Source of the DNA: Narthecium ossifragum
Taxonomy: Eukaryota > Streptophyta > Magnoliopsida > Dioscoreales > Nartheciaceae
Direction: 5' to 3'
Assembly: GCA_963920575.1 (NCBI GenBank)
Contig: OY986966.1
Location: forward strand, 12,846,797-12,910,796
Length of the DNA: 64,000 nucleotides
Position numbers and translations under genes: made by a program. A model generated the notes under the pieces. It ran no database searches, was not told where the DNA came from, and saw only the letters and a program-made list of their open reading frames with translations. This document shows, in pieces, positions 10,915 to 23,289 of the stretch. Position 1 is the first letter of the stretch; each line of letters opens with the position of its first letter.

Positions 10915-13411
10915 ATGCCTCAGTATAGAGACGAACTAGGCAGATTTGCTAGACGTCCCGAGGGTGATTCTGAAACTTCTGATCGTGAGACATATATTGC
11001 TGATCTCTTTGACGCACAATCACAAACTTCACATCATATTTTCATTATGGTTGAGCACGAGGAAGAACAACCTCCTAGGAGTTTGCAAGAATATTTGCAT
11101 CCCACACGCACTGCTACACCTTCATGCATCATGTTTCCACCTAATGCAGCACATGTTGACTTTAAACCTTGCATGATTCAGTTGCTTCCTACCTTCCATG
11201 GGTTGGAAAATGAAAATCCATATGTGCATATTAGGGAGTTTGAGGAAGTAGTAGCGACCTTCCATGGCCAACCAGGTACATTAGATATGATCCGACTTAA
11301 GTTTTTTCCCTTCTCACTAAAGGATAGAGCAAAGAGTTGGTTATATTCCTTGAGGCCATGATCTATAAGATCTTGGGCTGAAATGACACAGATATTTTTC
11401 AACAAGTATTTCCCACAACACAAAACCAATGCACTTAAGAGACAGATTTCGAAATTCACACAGAAGGATAGTGAAACTTTGTATCAGGCGTGGGAACGAT
11501 TTAAAGACATGTTGAATTTTTGTCCTCATCATGGATATGAAAGTTGGCGTCTTGTTAGATATTTCTATGATGGTTTAACTGTTAGAGAACTTAGAGAACG
11601 TCAATTTGTTGAGATGATGTGCAATGGTGAATTTTTGCAAAAAGATCCTGATGCAGCAATTGAATACTTGACTGAGCTTGCTGAGAAAGCTCATACATGG
11701 ACTGGACCGAATGCAACAGAAAGTACAAACAGGGCCAGACCACCACTGCAGCAACCAGGTGGTGGAATTTATCAGCTGCGGGAGGAGGATGCACTCAAGA
11801 CTAAAGTGGAGAGTCTAACAAGGGAGCTGGAGCTATTAAAGACCAAAGATATGATGGCAGCCCGGACCTCTCCATGCAACGAACCTACAAGGTCGGCTGG
11901 GCCGTGTGCAATATGTTAGGGCATGGACCACCCGATTGACAGTTGCCCTACTTATGTTGAGATGAGAGGCGTGTACGACGAGCATTGCGACGCCGTAGGC
12001 GGATTCAGGAGGCCGTACACCCCTTACTCGGAAACGTATAATCCAAGATGGCGAGATCATCCAAACTTCAGTTGGAAGTCGAATGTTCCACAAAGCAACG
12101 AGCATCATCAACCCCCACCTAATAAGCCTTTTTCTAACCCTCCTTATAATACATCTGGTTTTCCTAGGCCTATATTTAATGACAGTTTACAGGAACTGAA
12201 ATCTATGATTGTGCAGGAATCTAAGGAAAGAAAGGAGGATGTTCAGGAGATCAAGAGCCAGATCACAAAGCTGATCAATTCTTTGAGCGTGCATGAATGA
12301 GGGAAGTTCCCAGCTCAACCTCAACAAACGCAGGTATCTAGTGCTGAGCAAAATAATGTGAAGGAAATGAACGCCGTAACTACAAGAAGCGGGAAAACAA
12401 CAAAAAACCCTTCACAAGAGCCCACAGAACCTCCTATTGTTGTTGAAGAAGAGGTCCAGATTAAGGAGAACCATGCAGAGGCCGATCATCCAGATGGCCC
12501 TACGCCAGGTGACTTTAAGGTACCTGTCCCCTTCCCTCAGGCATTGAAATCCACTAAATTTACTATGGAGCCCAACAGCGAGATTTTGGAGCATCTTCGG
12601 CAGGTTAAGGTAAATCTTCATCTTTTGCACGTTATTAAGCAGATTCCTACATATGCTAAAGTGATTAAAGATTTATGCACTATGAAGAGACGACATCATG
12701 TAAAGAAAACTGCAGTTTTAACAGAGCAGATTAGTGCACTGCTTCAGCATAGGATTCCTCCTAAATATAAGGATCCTGGCTGTCCTACTGTGTCTTGTTT
12801 CATTGGAGAGCATGAAGTAGGACAAGCTTTATTAGATCTTGGTGCGAGTGTTAATTTGATGCCATATTCTGTTTACTTGCAACTTGGTTTAGGACAGATT
12901 AAGTCGACATCTGTGGTTTTGCAATTGGCAGATAGATCCACAAAAACTCCACGAGGAGTAGTAGAGGATGTGCTTGTTCAAATAGGTAAATTTTATTATC
13001 CTGTTGATTTCTTAGTCTTGGATACTCAGGCTGTAGTAACTGCTGATTCTAGAATTTCTATTATTTTAGGTAGACCGTTTCTTGCTACTGCTAATGCTAT
13101 AATTAATTGCACGAATGGCTTAATGAAGTTAACTTTTGGGAATATGACTTTAGAAATTAATGTTTTTAATGTTGCTAAGCAGCCTGATGAGGATGATGAA
13201 TGCCAACAGACTTACCATATTGATTTGCTCACTGAAGAGGAGTTTGCTACAACTGAAATTAATTCTCTTGAATTAGATTTGGATGAAAATGTTGATGTGG
13301 ATGGTATGTGCAAAAATTTGGAAGATTGTTCCTTTGCAGGTCCATAGAATCCAAAGTTTGAAGAATTGCCAGAAAGAGGACAGCCACCAACACCATCATC
13401 CGTAGAGCCGC
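10915..13411 (+). pseudogene. Athila gag-protease, one frame with four stops
   Basis: A single frame from ATG 10915 to the D insertion at 13412 encodes Gag (capsid core LLPTFHGLENENPY about 11184-11225; FFNKYFP about 11395), a CX2CX4HX4C knuckle around 11907-11950, then a retropepsin with LLDLGAS (about 12829-12849) and ILGRPFL (about 13062-13083). Stops are at 11359 (TGA where the neighbours suggest CGA), 11917 (TAG, inside the knuckle), 12298 (TGA) and 13345 (TAG). No frameshift is seen, so inactivation is purely by point nonsense. The start ATG was chosen as the first in frame after the leader; it opens MPQYRDELGRF. Role: particle formation and polyprotein cleavage. Confidence 0.85.
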
Positions 13412-14714
13412 TGATGAGTCACTAAATATTCATAATTAAACCCCTTAATTTACCTTTGTTAGGCTTAGAGTGCTTGTATTTGATAGTTTGTTAGTTGATT
13501 TCAGGTTTAATGAAGATTCAAGTTAGAAAGTACAAAAAAGGCTTAATATGCTGAAATACACTACTCTGTCGACATTTAGCACAATATTCACCAGCAATTA
13601 TCCTTATGGCCAAATATTCTGACATTTGGGTGACATCTAGTAGACATCAAGACGTACAACTTCCATGTTGGACACTTTCAGATATTCCTGATGGATGGAT
13701 AGCAGTTTTGAAGAAGATGAAGATATTTAGCTCCTGGAAGACTGGTCTCTCGACGCCCAGGAGAATATTCACCAAATATTCTAGATAAGTCCAAATATTA
13801 TAAACTCTTCGGGAGAGGACAGAAGACTTCTCAATCTACATCTTTTGTGTTGGGCTCATTCCCAAATTCTGGACGGGTTGAGCCCAGTCGCGATTGGAAG
13901 AAGCTGTCAGGGTTGAACAAGGAATCCGAGTTGCACTTGAGGTCTAACTAAACCTTGAAACCCTAATCCGGGAATTAAGATATAAAAAGGGCTTTGTGGC
14001 TGGAAAACAAGGAGCCTCCATAGAGAGAAAAAGGGGGATTCAGATTGGAGAAGAAGACGGAGATGCGGTGTGGATCCCTAACCTTCTTCATCGAGTACAT
14101 GGATCTCATCCAAAAGATGAGTGGCTAAACTCTATACTTAGGGATCGCATGAAGCTTTAGTGTAGCTTCTTTGTATTTTCTAGTTTGATTCTTGTTATCT
14201 TTTCAAAGACATGATCCTATGAATATGGTTTTATTTTATAAAGAGTTGAGGGAACAGAGTTTCTCGACGTACATTCAGACCTACTTGATTGTTGTGCTTG
14301 ATGGTAGAGATTCGTAGGATGGTTTTTATGTTGCTTTTGTGTATGCCTTTGAGATAGTTTATGCTAAGCAAAGATAGATTGTACTCAGGTTAAGTCCGAA
14401 GACAGTCTATGCTAAGCGAAGATAGACTATGCCGTAGGATAGCATGAGCGTTATTTTAGGGATTCATGTGAGCTTAAGAAGCCGTGATTCCATATGTCTA
14501 GATTAGAGAACAAGAGGATACTAGAGAATACAAGAGGTGAAATTAGAGTGAATTGAGTAATCCCTAGGTTTTCTCTCATTGACTTATCCCAACCTTTTCA
14601 TTGTTTTTTCAGTAGTTTAATTCCTTAGATAACAAAACCATTGAAACTCCTTTTCTTCGCCTTAGGACTTGAGTTTAGAGATTTAATTTGATTTCTTCTT
14701 TTGTTAAACAATCA
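13412..14714 (+). repeat. D solo LTR inserted in the Athila pol region
   Basis: 1303 bp from TGATGAGTCACTAA to AACAATCA, flanked by the exact 5-bp duplication GCCGC (13407-13411 and 14715-14719). It has a TATAAAAA box at 13981 and the D-family blocks around 13440-13580. Compared with the copy ending at 23289 it lacks the last ~130 bp before the terminal ATCA. No internal region or primer site is present, so it is a solo LTR. It splits the Athila polyprotein between protease and reverse transcriptase. Confidence 0.9.
13981..13988 (+). promoter_or_regulatory. TATA box of the D solo LTR
   Basis: TATAAAAA in a GATATAAAAAGGGC context, followed by a purine-rich leader ('gagagaaaaaggggg'). The other D copies show related sites near 6059, 24189 and 61834. 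Confidence 0.5.
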
Positions 14715-14719
14715 GCCGC

Positions 14720-15725
14720 CCAAGCTGGACTTGAAGCCGCTTCCTCAAGGATTGAAGCATGCCTATCTTGGTCCAGGTGATACATACCCAGTTATTATTT
14801 CTTCAGCATTAACTGCAGAGCAAAGTGAGCAATTACTTAGCGTTTTAAATGAGCATAAATCAGCTATTGGATGGAGTATAGCAGATCTGAAAGGTATTAG
14901 TCCGTTGATTTGTTCCCATATGATTAATCTTGAACAAGGGGCTGTATCTCGTAGAGATCCTCAGTGTAGGTTGAACCCTACAATGAAAGAGGTAGTAAAA
15001 ACCGAAGTGTTGAAATTATTAGATGCAGGGATCATCTACCCTATTGCTGATAGCAAATGGGTGAATCCTACACAGGTTGTGCCTAAAAAATTGAATGCTA
15101 AAAAATCCCTAAAAAAATCCTAAACCCTAAAAAATCTGGTGTCACTGTTGTTGAAAATGAAAGTGGAGACTTTGTCCCCACTAAATTGGTGACAGGATGG
15201 CGCATGTGCATAGATTATAGAAAATTGAATGCTGCCACCCGTAAGGATCACTTTTCATTACCGTTCTTAGATCAGATTTTAGAGAGAGTAGCTGGACATC
15301 CTTTTTATTGTTTTCTTGATGGTTATTCTGGATATTATCATATTGAGATTACTTTAGAGGATCAGGAAAAAACTACTTTTACATGTCCTTTTGGTAGTTA
15401 TGCTTTCCGTAGAATGCCATTTGGATTATGTAATGCTCCTGCTACTTTTCAGCGTTGTATGATGAGTATGTTTGCTGATATGATCGAGGAATGTATGGAA
15501 GTATATATGGATGACTTGACTGTATTTGGTAATACTTTTGATGCATGCTTACAAAACTTAAAGAGAGTCTTGGTCAGGTGTGAAGAGAAGCACCTTGTGC
15601 TTAATTGGGAAAAGTGTCACTTCATGGTGCCCTCAGGCATTGTGTTTGGCCATATTGTCTCTTCTAGAGGCATTGAGGTGGATCGATCAAAAATCGATCT
15701 CATCTCAAAGCTTCCTGTGCCATAG
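14720..15725 (+). pseudogene. Athila reverse transcriptase, interrupted
   Basis: After the nested D LTR the frame resumes with the linker to the [21 protein letters not shown] is at about 15198-15254, the MPFGLCNAPATFQ block at about 15414-15452, and the YMDD active site at 15504-15515. A 44-bp run of CTAAAAAATCC-like copies near 15090-15137 shifts the frame and adds a stop. A TAG at 15723 (context [18 protein letters not shown], family residue probably Gln) separates RT from RNase H. Role: copying element RNA into DNA. Both breaks predict no active enzyme. Confidence 0.87.
15088..15137 (+). repeat. Short CTAAAAAATCC microduplication in pol
   Basis: Four to five imperfect copies of a C-TAAAAAATCC unit, one reading AAACCCTAAA like plant telomere DNA, interrupt an otherwise conserved PKK-SG junction of the RT. 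The inserted length is about 44 bp, not a multiple of three. It looks like slippage or repair filler rather than a transposon. Confidence 0.7.
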
Positions 15726-17336
15726 ACTGTTAAAGATGTTAGATCCTTTCTAGGGCATGCTGGTTTTTACAGGAGATTCATTCAGAATTTTTCTGCTATT
15801 GCTCGTCCTTTGTGTAATCTTTTGATAAAGGATACCCCTTTTGAGTGGACTATTGCTTGTCAAGAGGCTTTTCAAGCCTTGATTGGTAAATTGACTTCCG
15901 CACCTATTGTGCAACCACCCGATTGGAGCCTTCCTTTTGAATTGATGTGTGATGCAAGTGATTTTGTTGTAGGAGCTGTTTTAGGGCAGCGAAAAGATGG
16001 TAAACCTTATGTTATTCGTTATGCTAGCCAAACCTTGAATAATGCACAGATGAATTATTCTACCACCGAGAAAGAACTGTTAGCTATAGTCTTTGCATTA
16101 GACAAGTTTCGTGCTTATTTGATTGGTTCTCCTATCACTATTTTCACTGATCATGCCGCACTTAAGTACCTTCTCACCAAGAAGGATGCTAAAGCGCGTC
16201 TAATTCATTGGATATTAATCTTACAGGAATTTGATATCTCCATCAAAGATAAAAAGGGCGTAGAGAACGTTGTCGTTGATCACCTATCAAGGTTGATGGT
16301 GGAAGTAGCGGAAAATGAGCCACCAATTATGGATGACTTCCCTGATGAGCAACTCTTTTCAGTTACATGGCTGCCCTGGTATGCGCACATTGTTAATTAC
16401 TTAGCGACATATGAGATCCCTTCCTTTTGCAGTGCACAGGATAAGCTTAGATTTTTTGTTGAGGTAAAGAAATTTTATTGGGATGATCCTTGTCTGTTTA
16501 AGTATTGTCCTGACCAGATCATGCGTCGTTGTGTTTCTGATTATGAAATGGAAAGCATCATTATATTTTGTCACTCTCATGCAAGTGGAGGTCATTTCTC
16601 GATGAAAAAGACTGCTGCTAAAATTCTTCAATGTGGTTTTTACTTGCCTTCCATGTTTCGTGATGTTAACATTTTCTGCAGATCCTGTGATAGATGTCTA
16701 ACGTTAGGAGCTTTATCTAGAAGACATATGATGCCTTTGAACCCCATTCAAGCTGTAGAGATTTTTGATTGTTGGGGTATAGATTTTATGGGACCCTTTC
16801 CTTCTTCTTTTGGCTATTTATATATATTGTTAGTTGTGGAATATGTTTCTAAGTGGGTGGAGGCTATTGTATATAGGAATAATGATCATTCCACTGTCAT
16901 CAAGTTTCTTAAAGAGCATATTTTATCCCGGTTTGGTACTCCTAGAGTTATTATTAGTAACCAGGGATCACACTTTTGTAATCGCTCTTTTGAGGCTTTG
17001 ATGCGCAGGTATGAAGTCACACATAAGATTTCTACTACTTATCATCCAAAGACGAATGGCCAAGCTGAACTAGCCAACAGGGAGATCAAGCAAATCTTAG
17101 AGAAGACAGTGAGCCCCAACCGAAAGGACTGGTCCTTGAGGTTGTCAGACGCGATGTGGGCATATCGCACTGCTTACAAGACTACCCTGGGGATGTCGCC
17201 GTTTCGCCTTGTTTATGGAAAACCATGTCATCTTCCAGTCGAATTAGAACATAAGGCATATTGGGCTATTAAGTCACTAAATTTTACTTTGGATGCTGCA
17301 GGTCAGGAACGAAAACTCCAGCTGTCTGAACTGTAG
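15726..17336 (+). pseudogene. Athila RNase H and integrase
   Basis: RNase H spans about 15900-16300 ([29 protein letters not shown]). Integrase follows with the zinc-binding H-H-C-C segment at about 16572-16700 (HSHASGGHF to CRSCDRC), the first catalytic Asp in GIDFMGPFP (about 16780) and [13 protein letters not shown] near 17055. The second Asp of the D-D-E triad is replaced: the motif reads ISNQGSHF (about 16951-16975), Asn for Asp, by a GAC-to-AAC change. Only one stop, TAG at 17334, ends this stretch. The enzyme would insert element DNA; the lost Asp predicts inactivity even if read through. Confidence 0.87.
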
Positions 17337-17669
17337 GAACTTAGGAATGATACTTATGAGAGCTCTAGGATCTTCAAGGCAAAGACAAAGGCCTACCATG
17401 ACAAGAAGATCATGCGGAAGACGTTTAAAGTCAGACAGCAAGCTTATCTATATGACGCACGATTGCATCTCCATCCTTGGAAGCTGAGATCACGCTGGAC
17501 AGGCCCCTTCACCGTTAGTAGAATATTTGAGAATGGGGTTGTGGAAGTTGAAGACCCAAAGGATGGGAGGTTGTTTACGGTTAATGGACAGCGCTTGAAA
17601 CCGATTCCAGAGAAAGCGGACCCTGAGGAGCACACCGTTTCTCTCGTAGACCCTGTCTACGAGGGATGA
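17337..17669 (+). pseudogene. Athila integrase C-terminal domain
   Basis: It continues the integrase frame after the TAG at 17334, where the family has a Glu-rich stretch. Motifs include HLHPWKLRSRWTGPF (about 17457-17500) and VNGQRLKPI (about 17581-17607), the GPF/Y-type C-terminal region of plant gypsy integrases. It ends naturally at 17669. Confidence 0.8.
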
Positions 17670-18831
17670 TCTCTCTACTATCTATCATTTCTATTTTATT
17701 TAGGTTAGATTGTTTTAGTTTGTTTGCCTTCATTCTCATTTTCTTTTGTTTGTTATTTTATGTTTTTAGGATGCTTGGACTTCCGTCTTCCTTGCTTGTG
17801 AAATTCGGCCGCAATGGACAGCCTTGTGCAAGATTTCAGATATTCTGTCAGGTGGCCTCGTTCTTATTTCGATTTCCTATTCTTATTTATACTATATATG
17901 AAAATTCACCCAACACCCTTCTGCTTATTTATATGAATAGCACACATTGAGGACAATGTGAATTTCAGGTTTGGGGGTGTAGGCATAGATGATCTCATGC
18001 ATGCTACCTTATTGAGTTTAGTAGTGTTGAATTGAGTATGTTGATAGAAATTGTACATGAGCTGAAATTTTTATGCTTATTATACATGTTGCTTTCATAT
18101 GGATTGACCTATACATTGATTGCATGCGTGATAATCTAAAGGTAGAACATCATGTGATTCACACACGAACACTTTTTGTACAGTGGTAATTATACTCACC
18201 AGAGGAATGAGCATGCTATTGTCAATCTAGACCATGATTTCACCATTACCTAGTGTTGAGTATTGAATGCAGAGAAAAAAAAAAGAGGAAAAAAAAAGAA
18301 AAAGTTCTGGAGCTTGATAAAGCTGTGCCTAAACAACTATTAAGTGATCTACTGAGTAACCGGGTGTTCTTGCCTCAGGAAGCGAGGAGCTCGCGTAAAA
18401 AGGTAGAACCACTTATAGCTATAAAAAAAAAACTATTAAGTGTTTTGCTAAGTAACCGGGTCTCTGCGCCTCAAGAAGCGGAGAGTGCTCGCGTAAAAAG
18501 GCAAAGTGTCTGATAGTTGAAAAGGAAAAAAAGAAAGAAAGAGCATGCTGTACTTAAAGTGCGAGGGTTGGATGATTGGTCATGAAGATAGTAGTGTGTT
18601 TGGACTAATGGTGGGTAGAAGTTGCTTCTGTACGTAACATTATTTGCCATGTCACATGTGTTCTTCTGGATGGTGATTAGCATGTTTGATGTGTAGAAGT
18701 TGATTTCATGTGTTGGTAGTATGTGTATATGAGTATAAGAAGTTTTCATGCTCTGTATTGTATAGAACACTATTGACTTGATAAAGCAGAATTTTTATGC
18801 GCTTTGAATTGCTAGAGACTAGCAATAAGCT
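17670..18831 (+). other. Athila 3' noncoding region, no envelope gene seen
   Basis: About 1.16 kb with only short frames. It contains the Athila/Tat hallmark CATTGAGGACAATG followed by TTTGGGGG at 17943-17980, and a local direct repeat (18336-18405 and 18428-18502: 'ctattaagtg..gagtaaccgg..gcgtaaaaagg'). A hydrophobic 94-codon frame at 17666-17950 is not recognisably an envelope protein. Confidence 0.6.
18336..18502 (+). repeat. Two imperfect ~92-bp direct repeats in the Athila tail
   Basis: Each copy runs from ACTATTAAGTG through TAACCGGGT to GCGTAAAAAGG, separated by an A-rich tract. This is a noncoding duplication specific to this tail; I do not see it elsewhere in the window. Confidence 0.75.
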
Positions 18832-18843
18832 GGTTGGGGGGTG
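18832..18843 (+). other. Polypurine tract of the Athila element
   Basis: GGTTGGGGGGTG directly precedes the LTR start TGATGAGTGC at 18844, the usual site of plus-strand priming. Confidence 0.8.
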
Positions 18844-20121
18844 TGATGAGTGCATCAAAATGCACTCTGAACATGACTAAGAGCAGCTTATTTGCTTAGT
18901 TTTCATGATTACTATAGGTGATTTTGTCCGTATATGTTGCTTCACAAAGTTATTTGTATTATGCAGGAAATTGAAGCAAAGATGGCTCTTTAACGCCAAA
19001 ACTGTACCTTCTCGGAAGAAATCAGTTGATATGTCATATATGGTTGGAAAGCTCTGGAAGTCTAGTTTCCAGAAGGTTTTACGGTTCGTGATTTAGAGTT
19101 TCTTAGAGGAAGATATACTATTTTGAGTACGAGAGGTGCAGACAAAGCAGTTACGGAAGAAGAAGATTTATTTGATGCTCAAAGGATCGATCATTTTATG
19201 CTACAGAGAGTTGACAGAGAGTTAGTTTCAAGAAGATCGATCATTTCCCCCATGAAGATCGATCTTAGTCGGGGCGACCCAGATTACACCAAATGAGGAG
19301 AAATACAGTTTCATCGACTGGTGGGAAAATATTCGTAACATATTTTCTGGAAGTTAAAATATTCTGAAATTTTCTGGACGGATGATCTAGCGAGGACTTG
19401 GGCTTCTTCTCCAACGATGGTTCATAGTTTCAATCTTTATTGTTAAACTCTTTCCTATGTATTGAATCTTCAAAGATTATTTTCAGATTATAGGTTTCTA
19501 TGTGGATGATTAATATTATGAATCCAGTCATGCTTCTTTCATGATCTTATAATCCCATAGTTATCTCTTTTGATTCTCCTACCGAGTCTCATGAGACCTT
19601 TGCTATGCATTGCCCGTAGTGACAACTAGTATTGTGTATTCTTAGGGTTCTAGTAAGACAAGGTTGGGGCTCTATCCCGTGAAATCTTTGCTATGCATTG
19701 TCGATTGTGAGAGTTGGTATTGTGTATTCTTAGAGATCCGTTTAGATAGAGTTAGGGCTTTGTCCCGATGAACTTTTGCTATATGTTGCCTGTAGTGACA
19801 GCCGGTATCATATATTCTTAGGTTTGGATTGGATGAAATTAGAATTATAATAAGGAAAAATCGATCATAGGAAGAGACATTTATATATTTTGTTAGGTTT
19901 ATAGTTCCATATCTTCCGGTTAAGGTGATTGGGATGTAAATCCCTTAACTGAGTATTACATGAACCATTGAAAAGAGAAGAACCTAAATCCGAGTGAAGT
20001 GATTCCTGAAGCCTTGCCTCATCAAAATCCTGATATTTTATGTTTGTCTCTCTGTGGGTTCGACCTCTCTTATGCTGTACTGCACCGCGACCGCTGTGCG
20101 TGACACATTTGAGCGACATCA
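18844..20121 (+). repeat. 3' LTR of the Athila element
   Basis: 1278 bp from TGATGAGTGCATC to GCGACATCA. It contains a small GATCGATC cluster (19186-19266). From 19377 onward it matches the 5' LTR except for the ~100 bp missing near 20034. No clear TATA box is visible between the cluster and 19377, suggesting an internal deletion of the core promoter. It abuts LTR B sequence at 20122. Confidence 0.87.
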
Positions 20122-22056
20122 ACACCAAACACCACCCCGGTAGGGGCGACCGAAGAAGAGCTAGCGCCAGCACCTGCAAAACGTAGCCCGAGTAGGATTG
20201 AGCACTAAGCTATGCAGGGACACCACACTACGACACTCAGAAGGAAGGGGAACACAACAGTGTCACCCTCAAGCAAAGCCCACAGGGGTCCCATAACCCC
20301 ACCTCGTTTCCCTAGAGGGAGGCCTCAGTCATGGTCTTCCAGCCGAATTGGTCACATACTAGGTCGCCCTCAGCGAGGCAGGAAACCAGCACTGCCATCT
20401 CACTAGCAGGAAACCAACACTACTAGGCGGGCAACCAACACCGCTGAGTAGACACAACCTCTACCCAAGAGACAGTGAACCAGACACCGGCTATACCTCA
20501 ACACTCGGCTCGAGGCCGACACGACCTCTAAACATTGTACCGCATGTATTCAGGTCATCTATCCCTATCATCGAGTTCGACTGAATACTACAAATTGAGT
20601 CCTGGACCAAGCTACCTGCAACGGTCCTAGAGCTAGATCCGGACTACCCGAAAGCCCCGGATCGCCGATCAACCAATCGGCAACGTCCTACACATATGCA
20701 ACTAATGCACAAAACAATGTATGTTATGAGCACACGCAGGAATATATAGATAAGCATGCATCAGTATGTGATTGTATATCAAACAAGGTATGGGCACGGC
20801 ACCCTGCCGGCCCGGGGTGGTGAACAGGTAAGTAAGGTTTAGGAGCTGCTACAGTGGTACCACCACCAACTGTCAGCAGTCCAGCACAACACCTGCATCG
20901 GGAAGCAGCCCCGCAAATAACAACTCATAGATATCACAGATAAAGCCCTCGGCGCACGCCGGCATGCAAGGCTAAGGAAAGCTGTAGACCTACCCGTCCA
21001 TTTATTCTAAACATCCCGGGAGTCATCACTCGCCCGGTTCACCACTGCCCTTATTATAGGGCTAACATGCTTAAATATATGTACCAGGTATAAGATAGTA
21101 AAGAAAACCGTCATACAAAGCCTCGCGGGCAAAAGCCACTTGAAAACACCCCTCTACCACTAAGAGATCGATCTCCCTTCCCAAGGGGATCGATCTTCTT
21201 AGCACTTGAGAGAAACTCATCCCTGTCAACCGAAGGAGATCGATCTCTTCGTGACATGGAAACCGCCACCTCAACCCAGGCAAGGATCGATCTCTCTCCA
21301 ACCGAGGGATCGATCCTGCTCGGGCTGGGCATGACAGCCCACACGGAATCGATCTTCCCTCAAGCGAGATCGATCCAAATGGGTTCTCCGGCGACCGGAC
21401 GGCGAGAAATACCGTCGGAAAATACAACCAAATCCCCCAAAATTCTGGGATCTGGTAGATCAAGAAACTACGAGTCCAAAACTGGTGAAATTATTGAAAA
21501 CAAACATATATTTTAACATATCTAAGCAAAAGATCACAATCAAACTGGAAAAACTCCAAAAACCCGAAGGATTGTAAGTAGGATCCCTACCTATGCAATA
21601 GCAGCTTCAATCCAAACTACTAGGCCTTAGATCTTCCTCAAATGAAGTCAAACCCAGCAAGAACACGACTGAAATCTCAGATTTTCCAAAAAAAATCAAA
21701 AGAAAAGGTTTCGTTAGTTTTATAGACGAACGAACCGACTCAAGAGAGATCAATCTCTTTTGAGAAAAAGATCTATCTTCCTTGCTAAATTGGGTTTGAC
21801 TTTCTGGCACTAAGAGATCGATCTTCTAGCTAGGGAGATCGATCCCTTAGGTGCAAAAAGTTAGACTTGGGCTAAAACTTAAGCCCAAGCCCAGATCTTT
21901 CGATCTCGGGTCCCACTAACCAGTCTAGCCAAACATTAACACAAACATGGTCAGTGTGTTCACACGCGACTGTGAAACAAGCCGACAAGGCGCAATTTAC
22001 TAAATTGCACTTGCAGTCCACGACGAGCCACAGGAGTAGAGGGACGGGTCCTCACA
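20122..22056 (-). repeat. B LTR, minus, left end missing
   Basis: It matches the solo B LTR 55744-58035 from about its position 290 to its end, finishing GGGACGGGTCCTCACA at 22056. GATCGATC clusters lie at 21161-21375 and 21739-21850. The first ~290 bp (TGTCATGCC side) are gone, removed with the left junction of the Athila insertion. At 22057 the sequence switches cleanly into LTR A. No genes are supported here. Confidence 0.82.
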
Positions 22057-22323
22057 TTGATAGTTTGTATATTATAAACATCTTCGAGGATTTTTAGATT
22101 ATATGTATAATATCTTTTTCCCTTGGAGGAGTTTGATGTATCAGATGTTTAAATAGTACAACTTAATGTATTTGTGAATTGAATTACAGCTTTATCTCTG
22201 GAAGTTAAACTGTTTAAGATTAACTCTTCTTTTCCACAAATGTATTGCGCCAGTTGGATGTGAATAGTGATAGGAACCCTCATGCCTCGTCCTGAATGGG
22301 TTTTTCTGGTTCGGGGTGTGACA
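22057..22323 (+). repeat. A LTR solo copy, right end
   Basis: It matches the last ~265 bp of the A LTRs at 40170-40436 and 47306-47572, ending GGGGTGTGACA. The following TGTGT (22324-22328) equals 8043-8047, proving that 8048 and 22323 are the two ends of one insertion. Confidence 0.88.
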
Positions 22324-22761
22324 TGTGTTATTTAGCTTCATCGATCTCTATGAATCTTAAGACTGCTACTAGATTAAATCTACAGCGCTTGTCTTGGCTT
22401 GTTTAGTATTTAGGGTTAATTACATCGCTTGTATCTAATTAACTACGACAATGAGAGATACAAAAATAATTCCAACGGTGAATATTTAAGGTGTGGATTG
22501 ATATATAGTTCCATCAATGATCAGTTATAAAGATTCTGATGGTGGATGTTGACTTCGACCAAGGTTTCTTCTCTTGATTACATTCGATTCTTCAATTTAG
22601 ATTATTTCTTATTTGTTTTTGTTATACTTAAAACCCCCATCTTTGTTCACGAAGCACAAAACTAGATTAGACATTCCTCGTGGGAACGACTCATACTCGC
22701 ACTACTACATTTATTTTAAAGAATATTGGTTTTATTTTTGATTGCCTGTGACAGTACATCA
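22324..22761 (+). repeat. C LTR, plus copy, right part
   Basis: Continues C after the TGTGT duplication: the 'tttagcttcatcgatctc' and 'ctcgcactactacatttatttta' blocks match the reverse of 34.05-34.4 and 49.8-50.25 kb. It ends ACAGTACATCA at 22761. The T-run on both sides of C (6401-6404, 22762-22766) hints at its target duplication but is too simple to prove it. Confidence 0.8.
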
Positions 22762-23289
22762 TTTTTCATCTGATTTATGGTTTGCTTTTGAGATAGGCTA
22801 TGCTATGCTTGGATAGGTTTTGTGCCAAGGTCATTAGGAGTAGTATAAATTAAAGTAATCGTAGGATCGAAGACAACCTATACCAAGAAAGATAGGCTAT
22901 GCCGTTAGGAACATAAATCTTATTTTAGGGATTCATGTGAGCTTGTAGCCATATGATCCATAATGTTGAGAGAAGTGAGTAAGAGGATAACTAGAGAAGA
23001 TTAAAGGTGAAGCTAGGGTGGTTCGAGTAATCCCTAGGTAATTCTTAACTTGGTTCAAATCCCGATCACTTTACTTGCTTTCTTAGGTAATTATTAGATA
23101 ATTTTACATTCAATTTTGATTACTCCGCATAGGATTCGAGTTTTCAGCATTGATTTCAGTTTCTAACATTTTCCCTGTGGATCGACTACGAACTTCACCA
23201 CTAATCTACTCTGTAGGATAGTGATTGGATAAGAATTATTTTTCGATTGAGGTTTGTTGCGCTTTAACGACACATTTTGCGAACGATCA
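22762..23289 (+). repeat. D LTR copy 1, right part
   Basis: Resumes D with 'atggtttgcttttgagatagg', matching 62.18-62.23 kb and the 14.3-14.5 kb region of the solo D. It ends GCGAACGATCA followed by AGTTC (23290-23294), the same five bases that precede D at 5544-5548. Confidence 0.78.

Larger units (their letters stand above)
9814..20121 (+). mobile_element. Athila-type Ty3/gypsy retrotransposon, 5'-truncated and decayed
   Basis: Order: truncated 5' LTR, tRNA-Asp primer site, gag-protease, (D solo LTR), RT-RNase H-integrase, 3' noncoding tail, polypurine tract, 3' LTR. The integrase style ([27 protein letters not shown]) and YMDD reverse transcriptase are those of plant Athila. Coding is well kept: six in-frame stops, one 44-bp microduplication and one nested LTR. 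I do not see an envelope-like gene between 17670 and 18831. The left LTR is shortened by the deletion at 9800-9813, so no target duplication remains. Confidence 0.88.

Noticed and set aside
17666..17950. Hydrophobic frame after the Athila integrase as a possible envelope gene
   Set aside because: Only 94 codons, overlaps the integrase stop, starts in a T-rich leader and lacks envelope-like layout.
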